A DNA stretch of 64,000 nt from Clostridiales bacterium (GTDB lineage Bacteria; Bacillota; Clostridia; Clostridiales; Oxobacteraceae): positions 1 to 64,000 of the forward strand of contig JASEJN010000007.1 in the NCBI GenBank assembly GCA_030016385.1, given 5' to 3'. Under the pieces are notes generated by a model. It did no database searches. It was not told the DNA's origin and worked only from the letters and a program-made list of their open reading frames with translations. The position numbers and the translations under genes were made by a program. Positions 1 through 7,507 of this stretch are shown here, piece after piece. The stretch's first letter is position 1, and each line of letters begins with the position of its first letter.

Positions 1-6
1 TTCTTG

Positions 7-94
7 GCCTGCTGCCGCATAAGAATCCTTAGAGCTTTTGAATGTCTGAACGCAGGTGAGTTTCAAAAGCTCTTGGATTCTTAAGGCTGCAGGC
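7..94. repeat. Long imperfect inverted repeat (hairpin)
   Basis: The arm at about 20-42 pairs with 61-83 almost completely over some 22 bp, with one small bulge. An outer GCCTGC (7-12) pairs with GCAGGC (89-94). The loop is about 18 nt. No T-run follows, so it is not an ordinary intrinsic terminator. It could be a mobile palindromic element, the 3' end of a structured RNA from the upstream gene, or a regulatory hairpin. What lies to the left is outside the window. Confidence 0.6.
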
Positions 95-106
95 TTTAGA
101 ACTTAC

Positions 107-166
107 AAGACTTGAATCTGTCGAATGAGTGTTCAAAATAACATAAGTTCATATTGCGAATAGAAG
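107..166. repeat. Dispersed palindromic repeat family 1, partial copy
   Basis: It carries the 19-nt core CGAATGAGTGTTCAAAATA (122-140), followed by the right half of the element (ACATAAGTTCATATTGCGAAT). The same core occurs at 10063, 23244 and 60054. The left half, which would complete the palindrome, is missing; the start shares 'acttgaatctg' with the copy at 10036. Confidence 0.75.
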
Positions 167-223
167 TTTAGCCTTATCTTACAATCTGATGTCAGTTAGT
201 TTTTTAATGGGGGGTCATATAAA

Positions 224-964
224 GTGGATTATACTGTAATATCTGCCTTGGAAAGTCCCGAACAGAGAAATGTACATAATGAGCTCACATCTCACATCTG
301 GCCTGAGTTTATTCTTCATGATCCGGTTTCAAATGGGAATTGGGGAAACTTATACAAGACATTTCCGGAATATCAGCTTACTATAATGATAAATGGTGAA
401 GCGGCAGGTCTTATAAATTCCATACCGCTTTGTTTTAACGATAGTTTGGATATGCTGCCAGAAAAGGGTTGGGATTGGGCTTTGCTTAAAGGGTTTAAGG
501 ATAATGGGGACGAAAAGGAACCTGATATTTTATGCGGTCTTCAGATAGGGATAAGCAAAAAATTTCAGGGGAAAGGGCTAAGCTATCTGCTTGTCGATGA
601 AATGAAGTCTTTTGCTGTTCGAAAAGGTTTTAAATCTTTAATTGTACCAGTAAGACCAAATCTAAAGAGCAAATATCCGTTAATTCCAATGGAGACTTAT
701 ATCGGATGGAAAAGAGAAGATGGATTTCCATTTGACCCATGGCTCAGGGTTCACGTCAAACTTGGAGCAAAAATAATTAAAGTATGCCACAAAGCCATGT
801 ATATTCCCGGGAAAATAAAGGACTGGGATGAGTGGGCAGATATAAAAATGCTAAGTAGCGGCGACTATGTGATAGGCGGGGCATTAGTTCCGGTTAAGGC
901 CTATGTTTCAAAGAATATCGCAGAATATATAGAACCTAATGTATGGGTATTGCATGAGCTGTAA
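224..964 (+). CDS. GNAT-like acetyltransferase
   Basis: A 246-residue soluble protein with a GTG start, preceded by a G-run at 209-214 that can serve as ribosome binding site. Residues 114-119 (F-Q-G-K-G-L) followed by an amphipathic helix match motif A of the GNAT fold, where the Q-x-x-G-x-G/A loop holds the pyrophosphate of acetyl-CoA. The rest resembles no acetyltransferase subgroup I can name, so the acceptor is unknown. The C-terminal third is rich in Trp and Pro and may form a substrate lid. The gene lies 21 nt before the HD gene and may be co-transcribed with it. The family call rests mainly on the one motif. Confidence 0.6.
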   Translation: MDYTVISALESPEQRNVHNELTSHIWPEFILHDPVSNGNWGNLYKTFPEYQLTIMINGEAAGLINSIPLCFNDSLDMLPEKGWDWALLKGFKDNGDEKEPDILCGLQIGISKKFQGKGLSYLLVDEMKSFAVRKGFKSLIVPVRPNLKSKYPLIPMETYIGWKREDGFPFDPWLRVHVKLGAKIIKVCHKAMYIPGKIKDWDEWADIKMLSSGDYVIGGALVPVKAYVSKNIAEYIEPNVWVLHEL

Positions 965-985
965 TATTAATCTGGAGTGGTGGAA

Positions 986-1483
986 ATGGTAAACTTGATA
1001 AGTGAGATTACAGAGAAAATGATAATATATTTTGACGGCGATGTTAAGCGGATAAATCATGCGCTTAAGGTTCACGGATTTGCAAAAACTATAGGAGAGA
1101 TAGAGGGCATATCCGGTGAAAAGCTTAAAATCCTTGAAGCGGCTGCCATTTTACATGATATAGGGATTAAGGAGAGCGAGAAAAAATATTCGTCATCTGC
1201 AGGCAAATATCAGGAAATGGAAGGGCCGCCTATCGCTCGCGATATTTTGAGAGAGTTTAATTTAAGAAAAGATTTTGTAGATAGGGTCTGTTATCTGATA
1301 GGGAATCATCATACATACGACAGAATTGACGGCATAGACTTTCAGGCGCTCATAGAAGCAGATTTCATCGTAAATATATTTGAAGATGGAATAGATGGGG
1401 AGCATGCAAGCAAAATTTGCCAAAAATACTTTAGAACCGATACAGGCATATCTTTTATTAAAAGCATGTATCGCATAAAATAG
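986..1483 (+). CDS. HD-domain phosphohydrolase
   Basis: A 165-residue HD-superfamily metal-dependent hydrolase. The metal ligands are visible in order: His25/His30 in the first helix, the H-D pair at 57-58 (L-H-D-I-G), the H-H pair at 108-109 (G-N-H-H-T) and Asp126 in E-A-D. Such proteins hydrolyse phosphoester bonds in nucleotides or signalling molecules; the substrate here cannot be read from sequence. I chose ATG 986 because GGAG at 974-977 lies 8 nt ahead of it; a GTG at 977 would overlap that ribosome binding site. It follows the acetyltransferase closely, with about 160 nt before the hydrogenase operon. Confidence 0.8.
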   Translation: MVNLISEITEKMIIYFDGDVKRINHALKVHGFAKTIGEIEGISGEKLKILEAAAILHDIGIKESEKKYSSSAGKYQEMEGPPIARDILREFNLRKDFVDRVCYLIGNHHTYDRIDGIDFQALIEADFIVNIFEDGIDGEHASKICQKYFRTDTGISFIKSMYRIK

Positions 1484-1553
1484 ACAGAACGAAGTAAAAG
1501 TTTGATGAATTGAAATATTATAAATTGTTTCTATATGATTTCATAAAAAAAAG

Positions 1554-1562
1554 TGGTAAAAT
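1554..1562 (+). promoter_or_regulatory. Possible extended -10 promoter of the [FeFe] hydrogenase operon
   Basis: TGGTAAAAT has the TG-n-TAnnAT shape of an extended -10 and lies about 78 nt before the first hydrogenase gene, in the only sizeable gap upstream of the operon. No convincing -35 box is visible, so this is tentative. Confidence 0.3.
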
Positions 1563-1640
1563 ATTATAAGTCGCTATTTTACTGCTTTTTTTGCTTACAT
1601 AAGTTAAAGAATTAACAAATAAGAAAAGGAGAGATTTGAA

Positions 1641-2159
1641 GTGAGTGATGCAACTTTAAACGATGGACAAAGCTGCGGATGCAAGGTGAAAACCCAGTCA
1701 CAGATTGGAAATGAAAAGGTAAAAAAAATAATTGAAAATCATAAAAATACCAAGGGTGCTTTGATGCTTGTATTAAATGGAATTCAAGATGCATTTGGGT
1801 ATCTTCCGAGGTTTGCACTTGAAGATGTATCGAAGGCATTGAATATTTCTCTTGCGGAAATATATGGTGTTGCGACATTTTATTCCAGGTTTACGCTTAA
1901 ACCTAGAGGTAAACATACAATAAGCGTGTGCCTTGGTACTGCATGTTATGTAAAAGGTTCTAAAGAAATCTTTAGTAAACTCTTAGAATCGCTTAAAGTC
2001 AAGGGTAGCGGAGATACAACCGATGACGGCAGATTTACGCTTGATGCTACAAGATGCCTTGGCTGCTGCGGTCTAGCACCTGTTATGATGATCGATGGGG
2101 AGGTATACGGACGTTTAGTGCCCGATGACATTCCCAAGATACTGGAAAAATATAATTAA
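1641..2159 (+). CDS. hydC: NuoE-like [2Fe-2S] subunit of NAD(P)-linked [FeFe] hydrogenase
   Basis: A 172-residue thioredoxin-fold ferredoxin subunit of the 24-kDa (NuoE/HydC) family. The [2Fe-2S] ligands are visible as C97-x4-C102 and C139-x3-C143. It should relay electrons between the flavin of the NuoF-like subunit (3128-4921) and the catalytic subunit HydA (4939-6675). A GTG start at 1641 follows AAAGGAGAG. It opens an operon of five genes with gaps below 50 nt. The short Cys-containing N-terminus (C12, C14) precedes the family domain and has no obvious role. The set NuoE + NuoF + HydA is that of HydABC electron-bifurcating hydrogenases, which couple NADH and ferredoxin oxidation to H2 formation. 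Confidence 0.93.
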   Translation: MSDATLNDGQSCGCKVKTQSQIGNEKVKKIIENHKNTKGALMLVLNGIQDAFGYLPRFALEDVSKALNISLAEIYGVATFYSRFTLKPRGKHTISVCLGTACYVKGSKEIFSKLLESLKVKGSGDTTDDGRFTLDATRCLGCCGLAPVMMIDGEVYGRLVPDDIPKILEKYN

Positions 2160-2160
2160 A

Positions 2161-2715
2161 ATGAAAGAACTTTCACTGCATATACTGGATTTAGTACAGA
2201 ACTCCATATCGGCAGGTGCCGATATGATAGAGATTTTAATTGATGAAAATACATCAAAGGATATTCTGGTTATTTCAGTTAAAGACAATGGCAAGGGAAT
2301 AGATAAAAAACTTATAGAAAAAGTCAAAGATCCTTTTTATACTTCGCGAACAGAGAGAAGAGTAGGGCTTGGGATATCTCTTTTATCCGCTGCTTCTGAA
2401 AGGTGCGGTGGCTGCTTAAATATAGAATCCGAGATAGGGAAGGGAACAAAGGTCACGGCAAGCTTTATAGACAGTCACATAGATAGGGCGCCGATCGGTA
2501 ACATGTGGGACACAATAGCTGAGATAATAGCATGTAATAATGATATAGATATTGTTTATAAGCAAAAGTATAATGAAAGTGAGTTTTGCCTGGATACGAG
2601 GGAGATAAGAAGAATATTGAAGGGAGTTCCAATTGATTCTCCAGAAGTATATAAATGGCTTGTAAATTTTCTGAAAAGCGGGATTAAGAATTTATATGGA
2701 GGTGTAGATGATTGA
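2161..2715 (+). CDS. Stand-alone GHKL (histidine-kinase-type) ATPase in the hydrogenase operon
   Basis: A 184-residue protein with a GHKL ATP-binding domain but no dimerisation/phosphoacceptor helix, membrane segment or sensor domain. The N box contains Asn14, the G1 box is D-N-G-K-G-I at 42-47, and the G2 box is G-L-G-I at 69-72. The region after about residue 100 matches nothing I recognise. ATG 2161 was chosen because it begins directly after the hydC stop and the family motif starts at once; an upstream in-frame start would overlap hydC. Its stop overlaps the next start. GHKL proteins without the kinase helix can act as anti-sigma kinases or nucleotide switches; its role beside a hydrogenase is not established. 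Confidence 0.85.
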   Translation: MKELSLHILDLVQNSISAGADMIEILIDENTSKDILVISVKDNGKGIDKKLIEKVKDPFYTSRTERRVGLGISLLSAASERCGGCLNIESEIGKGTKVTASFIDSHIDRAPIGNMWDTIAEIIACNNDIDIVYKQKYNESEFCLDTREIRRILKGVPIDSPEVYKWLVNFLKSGIKNLYGGVDD

Positions 2716-3083
2716 AGACAATTCAAGAGCTGGAGGAAATAAGAAAAAGAACGCTTCAGACGATAAATATCAGGAAGGATCGTTCAGGGACGAGGATCGT
2801 TGTTGGTATGGCAACATGCGGAATCGCTGCTGGGGCAAGACCAGTCCTTGCCAGTATTATGGATGAGGTAAGCAAAAATAATTTATCCGATGTCGTTGTG
2901 GCACAGACAGGATGCATCGGAGTATGCAGATTGGAGCCGATAGTTGAAGTTTATAGGCCCGGCGAGGAAAAAGTCACTTATGTAAGGATGACTTCTGACA
3001 AGGCCAAAAGGGTTGTTAGGGAACATGTGATGTTAGGCAAAGTTGTAAATGAATACACAATTGGTTCCGAAGAGAAAAAATAA
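2712..3083 (+). CDS. Small thioredoxin-like [2Fe-2S] ferredoxin-domain protein
   Basis: A 123-residue protein of the (2Fe-2S) ferredoxin-domain type found in clostridial hydrogenase operons. It has a TTG start inside the stop of the previous gene (translational coupling). Cysteines are C36 (A-T-C-G-I-A-A-G-A), C68 and C72 (T-G-C-I-G-V-C); only three lie at cluster positions, because the second site of the first pair is Ala in an A-A-G-A-R loop. The C-terminal half resembles the N-terminal domain of the next gene's product. It probably docks with the NuoF-like subunit as an accessory electron carrier. Whether it binds a full [2Fe-2S] cluster with three cysteines is uncertain. Confidence 0.85.
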   Translation: MKTIQELEEIRKRTLQTINIRKDRSGTRIVVGMATCGIAAGARPVLASIMDEVSKNNLSDVVVAQTGCIGVCRLEPIVEVYRPGEEKVTYVRMTSDKAKRVVREHVMLGKVVNEYTIGSEEKK

Positions 3084-3127
3084 CTTATACTGCAAAAATA
3101 ACATGTGATGGAAGGGGAGATAGATAT

Positions 3128-4921
3128 ATGAAGATGTATCGTTCTCATGTAATGATTTGTAAAGGTACAGGCTGCAGCTCTTCAAATTCGGAACAAATTG
3201 CACAGAATTTTGAAAAAGAACTCAAAGAGTATGGCCTTGATAAAGAGATAATTATAGAAAGGACAGGGTGTTTTGGCCTTTGCGCCCTTGGACCGGTTGT
3301 AATTGTTTATCCTGAAGCGGCTTTTTACAGCAGGGTGAAGCCTGAAGATGTTCATGAAATCGTAACCGAGCATCTTTTAAAAGGAAGGGTTGTTAAAAGA
3401 TTATTATACCATGAGGCAATCGATGAGGGAAGGTTAAAATCGTTAAATGAGGTTCCGTTTTATAAAAAACAGGTCAGGAGAGCCCTCAGAAATTGCGGAG
3501 TTATAAATCCTGAAAATATCGATGAATATATAGCATTTGATGGATATAAGGCTCTTGAAAAGGTACTGACGCAGATGACTCCGCAGGAGGTTATAGATAC
3601 TATTTCCCGTTCGGGTTTAAGGGGAAGAGGCGGAGCAGGTTTTCCAACCGGCAGAAAGTGGCAGTTTGCAGCGGCATCAAAGGATGATCAGAAGTATGTA
3701 TGCTGTAACGCAGATGAAGGAGATCCAGGAGCATTTATGGACAGGTCCGTGCTTGAAGGTGATCCCCATTCTGTTCTTGAGGCAATGGCTATCGCAGGTT
3801 ATGCCATAGGTTCAAATCAAGGATATATATATGTACGTGCCGAATATCCAGTGGCCGTCAAGAGGCTTACGATTGCAATTGGACAGGCAAGAGAATACGG
3901 ACTTCTCGGTAAAAATATACTCGGCATGGGTTTTGACTTTGATATAGAAATAAGGTTGGGCGCAGGGGCATTTGTATGTGGAGAAGAAACCGCTCTTATG
4001 CGTTCGATAGAAGGCAAGAGAGGAATGCCGACGCCAAGGCCGCCTTTTCCGGCTGTCAAGGGGTTGTTTGCAAAACCTACAATACTCAATAATGTTGAAA
4101 CTTATGCGAATGTTTGCCAGATCATATTAAAGGGACCCGAATGGTTTGCAAGCATAGGAACGGAAAAATCCAAAGGTACTAAAGTTTTTGCCCTCGGAGG
4201 TAAAATAAATAATACCGGCCTTGTCGAGATACCTATGGGAACTACAATGAGGGAGATAATATTCGATATAGGAGGAGGAATTCCGAACGGCAGAAAATTT
4301 AAGGCTGCGCAAACCGGAGGACCTTCGGGCGGATGTATTCCTGCATCCAAACTGGATGTGCCCATAGATTACGATAACCTTATAGCGCTCGGCTCCATGA
4401 TGGGGTCAGGCGGACTAATAGTAATGGATGATACAACCTGCATGGTTGATATTGCAAGGTTCTTCCTGGAATTTACTGTCGATGAATCCTGCGGAAAATG
4501 TACGCCGTGCCGTGAAGGTACAAAAAGGATGCTGGAAATACTGGAGAGAATATGTTCCGGCAAGGGAGAAGAAGGAGACATAGAAAAACTTGAACATTTA
4601 GCAAAGATTATAAAGGATTCGGCACTTTGCGGATTAGGTCAAACAGCTCCAAATCCTGTATTATCGACGCTTAAGTATTTTAGGAATGAATATGAAGCCC
4701 ATATAAAAGAGAAGAGATGTCCTGCCGGTAAGTGTCAGGCACTCCTGAAATACACAATAGATCCATCGCTTTGCAAAGGGTGCGGTTTATGCGCAAGAAA
4801 CTGTCCTGCACATGCAATATCCGGGAAGATCAGAGAACCTCATACAATAGATCAGAAAAAATGCTTGAAATGTGGTTTATGTATGTCAAAGTGCCCGTTC
4901 AAAGCGATAAGTAAAAAATAA
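3128..4921 (+). CDS. hydB: NuoF-like NAD(P)H-binding flavoprotein subunit of [FeFe] hydrogenase
   Basis: A 597-residue HydB/NuoF-type subunit. Domains in order: N-terminal thioredoxin-like [2Fe-2S] domain (C11, C16, C48, C52); Nqo1 core with the glycine-rich FMN/NAD(H) loop (R-G-R-G-G-A-G-F-P-T-G, about 157-167) and G-A-G-A-F-V-C-G-E-E-T near 280; SLBB-like segment; [4Fe-4S] site (S-C-G-K-C-T-P-C, about 455-462, with a later Cys in C-G-L-G-Q); and a C-terminal bacterial ferredoxin with two C-x2-C-x2-C-x3-C motifs. This layout is characteristic of bifurcating hydrogenases: the flavin splits electrons between NAD(H) and a ferredoxin branch. ATG 3128 follows an AAGGGGAG site; an ATG at 3134 is also possible. 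Confidence 0.94.
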   Translation: MKMYRSHVMICKGTGCSSSNSEQIAQNFEKELKEYGLDKEIIIERTGCFGLCALGPVVIVYPEAAFYSRVKPEDVHEIVTEHLLKGRVVKRLLYHEAIDEGRLKSLNEVPFYKKQVRRALRNCGVINPENIDEYIAFDGYKALEKVLTQMTPQEVIDTISRSGLRGRGGAGFPTGRKWQFAAASKDDQKYVCCNADEGDPGAFMDRSVLEGDPHSVLEAMAIAGYAIGSNQGYIYVRAEYPVAVKRLTIAIGQAREYGLLGKNILGMGFDFDIEIRLGAGAFVCGEETALMRSIEGKRGMPTPRPPFPAVKGLFAKPTILNNVETYANVCQIILKGPEWFASIGTEKSKGTKVFALGGKINNTGLVEIPMGTTMREIIFDIGGGIPNGRKFKAAQTGGPSGGCIPASKLDVPIDYDNLIALGSMMGSGGLIVMDDTTCMVDIARFFLEFTVDESCGKCTPCREGTKRMLEILERICSGKGEEGDIEKLEHLAKIIKDSALCGLGQTAPNPVLSTLKYFRNEYEAHIKEKRCPAGKCQALLKYTIDPSLCKGCGLCARNCPAHAISGKIREPHTIDQKKCLKCGLCMSKCPFKAISKK

Positions 4922-4938
4922 GGGAGGAGTGTTTGAAC

Positions 4939-6675
4939 ATGCAAATGGTTAATATAACAATAGATGGTATCAAGGCACAGGTGCCTTCCAATTATACTGT
5001 ACTGAAAGCAGCAAAAAGTTTGAATATAGATATTCCTACTCTCTGCTATCTTAAGGGTATCAATGAAGTCGGGGCTTGTAGAATGTGCGTGGTGGAGGTT
5101 GAGAGAGCCCGCACGCTTCAAGCTTCATGTGTTCTCCCTGTAAGTGAGGGCATGGTAGTTAAAACAAACACGTTTAGGGTAAGAGAAGCAAGAAAGATGG
5201 TACTTGAACTCATACTTGCAAGGCATAACAGGGAATGTACGATATGCCCCAAGAATTTGAACTGTGAGCTTCAAAGGCTATGCGATGAGATGAATATTAA
5301 AGAAGTACCATATGAACCATATAAAATGGATAATAAAATAGATGATCTTTCACCCTCGATAGTAAGGGATCCCAGCAAATGCATACTCTGCGGAAGGTGT
5401 GTAAATGTCTGCAAAAAAGTACAGGGTGTAGGGGTCATAGATTTTACCATGAGAGGTATAAGGACGACTATTTCTCCTGCATTCGGGAAATCCTTGAATG
5501 AAGTTGGCTGCATAAACTGCGGTCAGTGCATAAAAGTATGCCCTGTAGGAGCACTAAGCGAAAAAGATGATACGGAAGAAGTCTGGAGAGCATTGTCAGA
5601 CCCGGATATGCATGTAATTGTACAAACCGCACCTGCTGTTAGAGTAGGGCTTGGTGAAGAGTTCGGGATGGAAAGAGGAGCAAAAGTTACGGGTAAGATG
5701 GTTACCGCATTAAGAAGGCTTGGATTTGACAAGGTATTCGATACGGATTTCGGAGCGGATCTTACAATAATGGAAGAGGGAACAGAACTGCTGAACAGAA
5801 TAAAAAATGGCGGAAAGCTTCCGATGATTACATCATGTTCCCCGGGATGGATTAAGTTCTGTGAACATTATTTTCCTGAATTCTTAGATAATCTTTCTAC
5901 ATGCAAATCTCCTCATGAAATGTTCGGCGCTATTGCAAAGACTTATTATGCAAAAAAGGCAGGTATTGACTCATCGAAAATATTTGTGGTTTCAATAATG
6001 CCATGCACGGCAAAGAAATTCGAATGCAAGAGACCAGAGCTTTCGAATAATGGCCTTCCTGATGTCGATGTGGTATTGACGACAAGAGAGCTTGCGAAAA
6101 TGATTAAAGAGGCAAGGATAAATTTTGTAAAGCTAGAAGACAGCAAGTTTGATAATATACTCGGAGAATCGACGGGAGCGGCTGTAATATTCGGCGTTAC
6201 AGGCGGTGTAATGGAAGCGGCCCTTAGAACTGTTTCAGAGGTTGCTACCGGCAAGGAACTTGGAAATATCGAATTTACATCTGTGAGGGGATTTGAAGGA
6301 ATTAAAGAGGCACAGGTTGACATCGGAGATATGAAAGTAAAAGTAGCGGTTGCGCATGGAACAGGCAATGCTAAAAAACTCCTTGAGAGGATTAAAAACG
6401 GTGAGGCGGATTACCAGTTTATAGAGATAATGGGATGCCCAGGCGGATGTATAAATGGCGGAGGTCAGCCGTTTATAGAAGATAAGGATGAGATCGCAGA
6501 TTCCAAAGTGAAAAGAATGGATTCGATCTATGAAATTGATAGAAGTATGCCCATAAGAAAATCCCACGAAAATCATGAAGTAAAGGTTTTGTATGATGAG
6601 TTTTTAGGTAAGCCAAACAGCAGCTTAGCCCATGAACTTCTCCATACGCATTATACAAAAAGAAGCAGATTTTAA
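4939..6675 (+). CDS. hydA: [FeFe] hydrogenase catalytic subunit HydA (multimeric NAD-linked type)
   Basis: A 578-residue enzyme. The N-terminal [2Fe-2S] domain has C36, C47, C50 and C64; a His-Cys3 [4Fe-4S] site is at H96, C100, C103, C109; two ferredoxin clusters are at C148-C158 and C191-C201. The H-cluster domain has L1 T-S-C-S-P-G-W (298-304), L2 M-P-C-T-A-K-K-F-E (Cys356), L3 with C500 and C504 before G-G-G-Q-P, and a small-subunit-like C-terminal tail. It reduces protons or oxidises H2 using electrons from HydB/HydC. L1 has Ser where monomeric clostridial enzymes have the second Cys of a pair. ATG 4939 was chosen over TTG 4933 because GGGAGGAG (4922-4929) then sits 9 nt away. Last gene of the operon. 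Confidence 0.95.
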   Translation: MQMVNITIDGIKAQVPSNYTVLKAAKSLNIDIPTLCYLKGINEVGACRMCVVEVERARTLQASCVLPVSEGMVVKTNTFRVREARKMVLELILARHNRECTICPKNLNCELQRLCDEMNIKEVPYEPYKMDNKIDDLSPSIVRDPSKCILCGRCVNVCKKVQGVGVIDFTMRGIRTTISPAFGKSLNEVGCINCGQCIKVCPVGALSEKDDTEEVWRALSDPDMHVIVQTAPAVRVGLGEEFGMERGAKVTGKMVTALRRLGFDKVFDTDFGADLTIMEEGTELLNRIKNGGKLPMITSCSPGWIKFCEHYFPEFLDNLSTCKSPHEMFGAIAKTYYAKKAGIDSSKIFVVSIMPCTAKKFECKRPELSNNGLPDVDVVLTTRELAKMIKEARINFVKLEDSKFDNILGESTGAAVIFGVTGGVMEAALRTVSEVATGKELGNIEFTSVRGFEGIKEAQVDIGDMKVKVAVAHGTGNAKKLLERIKNGEADYQFIEIMGCPGGCINGGGQPFIEDKDEIADSKVKRMDSIYEIDRSMPIRKSHENHEVKVLYDEFLGKPNSSLAHELLHTHYTKRSRF

Positions 6676-6690
6676 TATTTAAATACTAAG

Positions 6691-6785
6691 GAGCTGTCTC
6701 AAAATAAAGAAATAATACAAAATGTTGAGCAACTAAAATTTATGGAGTCAGTATTTTGTATATAAAATTTATTTAGAGACAGCTC
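6691..6785. repeat. MITE-like palindromic element, family 2, copy 1
   Basis: The ends are GAGCTGTCTCAAAATAAA and its near-exact inverse TTTATTTAGAGACAGCTC. The interior (aatacaaaatgttgagca...tttgtatataaaa) is similar to the copy at 58765-58857. It has no coding capacity. It sits between the convergent hydA and PHP genes and, as RNA, would fold into a long hairpin that could end transcription from both sides. Confidence 0.75.
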
Positions 6786-6788
6786 CCT

Positions 6789-7502
6789 TCATTTACCCTT
6801 TATATAATTAAAAATTGCAGTACAGGTGAAATCGTCTATGTCCATAAAACTTTGCCTTTCAAAAATATCACCAAGGTAATGAGCATCCGATGATGTAATA
6901 GTTCTTAATCCCTTTAAATACGGGAACTTTTCAATAAAGGATTCAAAATGTTCGTATTTTGAAATCTCCACTGTTTTTATATTCAAAGTGGATGGAATGA
7001 ATCCCAAGTTTGATATTATACTGTATGACGCCCTGTCTACATGTGCTGGTATGCACACGCCTTTAAAGCTTTTAACTATATCCCAAAGGTTGTCTATCAG
7101 GATATCCGCAGATGATAGAAGCAGTTTGCAGGCTTTTCCTATTACATTATCCATATCATCCATAATCAGCTGTTTTCCAAACAGCTGTTCATCATTTTCC
7201 ACATCGGGCAAATTTTCATATATTATATTTCCGAATTCGATAGCGTTTCGAACATTTTTAAAATAGCATAGCATATGAACTTCCTCTTTTGTCTGGACTT
7301 CTATTCCCGGTATGAGCATAATCCCATTCCTTACAGACACATTGTATAGAGCCTGCAAATTAAAGGAACTATTGTGGTCTGTGACAGATATTATGTCCAA
7401 TCCCTTGATTATAGACATATTCACTATATTGTTTGGAGTCATATCGTCATCAGCGCATGGTGAAAGCGCCGAATGAATATGAAGGTCATAGGCTGCTTTC
7501 AT
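6789..7502 (-). CDS. PHP-domain metal-dependent phosphoesterase
   Basis: A 237-residue member of the PHP family (polymerase and histidinol phosphatase fold), which hydrolyses phosphoester bonds in small molecules or nucleotides with two or three bound metals. Ligand motifs are visible: D-L-H-I-H-S at 6-11, T-D-H-N near 41, a Glu in G-I-E-V near 67, I-P-A-H-V-D-R near 155 and S-S-D-A-H near 205. It is the last gene of a four-gene minus-strand operon, 5 nt after the hydrogenase-like gene. The same neighbour pair occurs, as I recall, in other clostridial hydrogenase regions, suggesting that this enzyme makes or removes the output signal of that module. The substrate is unknown. Confidence 0.88.
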   Translation of the reverse strand: MKAAYDLHIHSALSPCADDDMTPNNIVNMSIIKGLDIISVTDHNSSFNLQALYNVSVRNGIMLIPGIEVQTKEEVHMLCYFKNVRNAIEFGNIIYENLPDVENDEQLFGKQLIMDDMDNVIGKACKLLLSSADILIDNLWDIVKSFKGVCIPAHVDRASYSIISNLGFIPSTLNIKTVEISKYEHFESFIEKFPYLKGLRTITSSDAHYLGDIFERQSFMDIDDFTCTAIFNYIKGK

Positions 7503-7507
7503 GTCGG

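Noticed and set aside
5946..6368. Minus-strand reading frame of 140 codons opposite hydA
   Set aside because: Shadow of the H-cluster domain coding sequence; Ser/Thr/Pro-rich as expected of a reverse frame.
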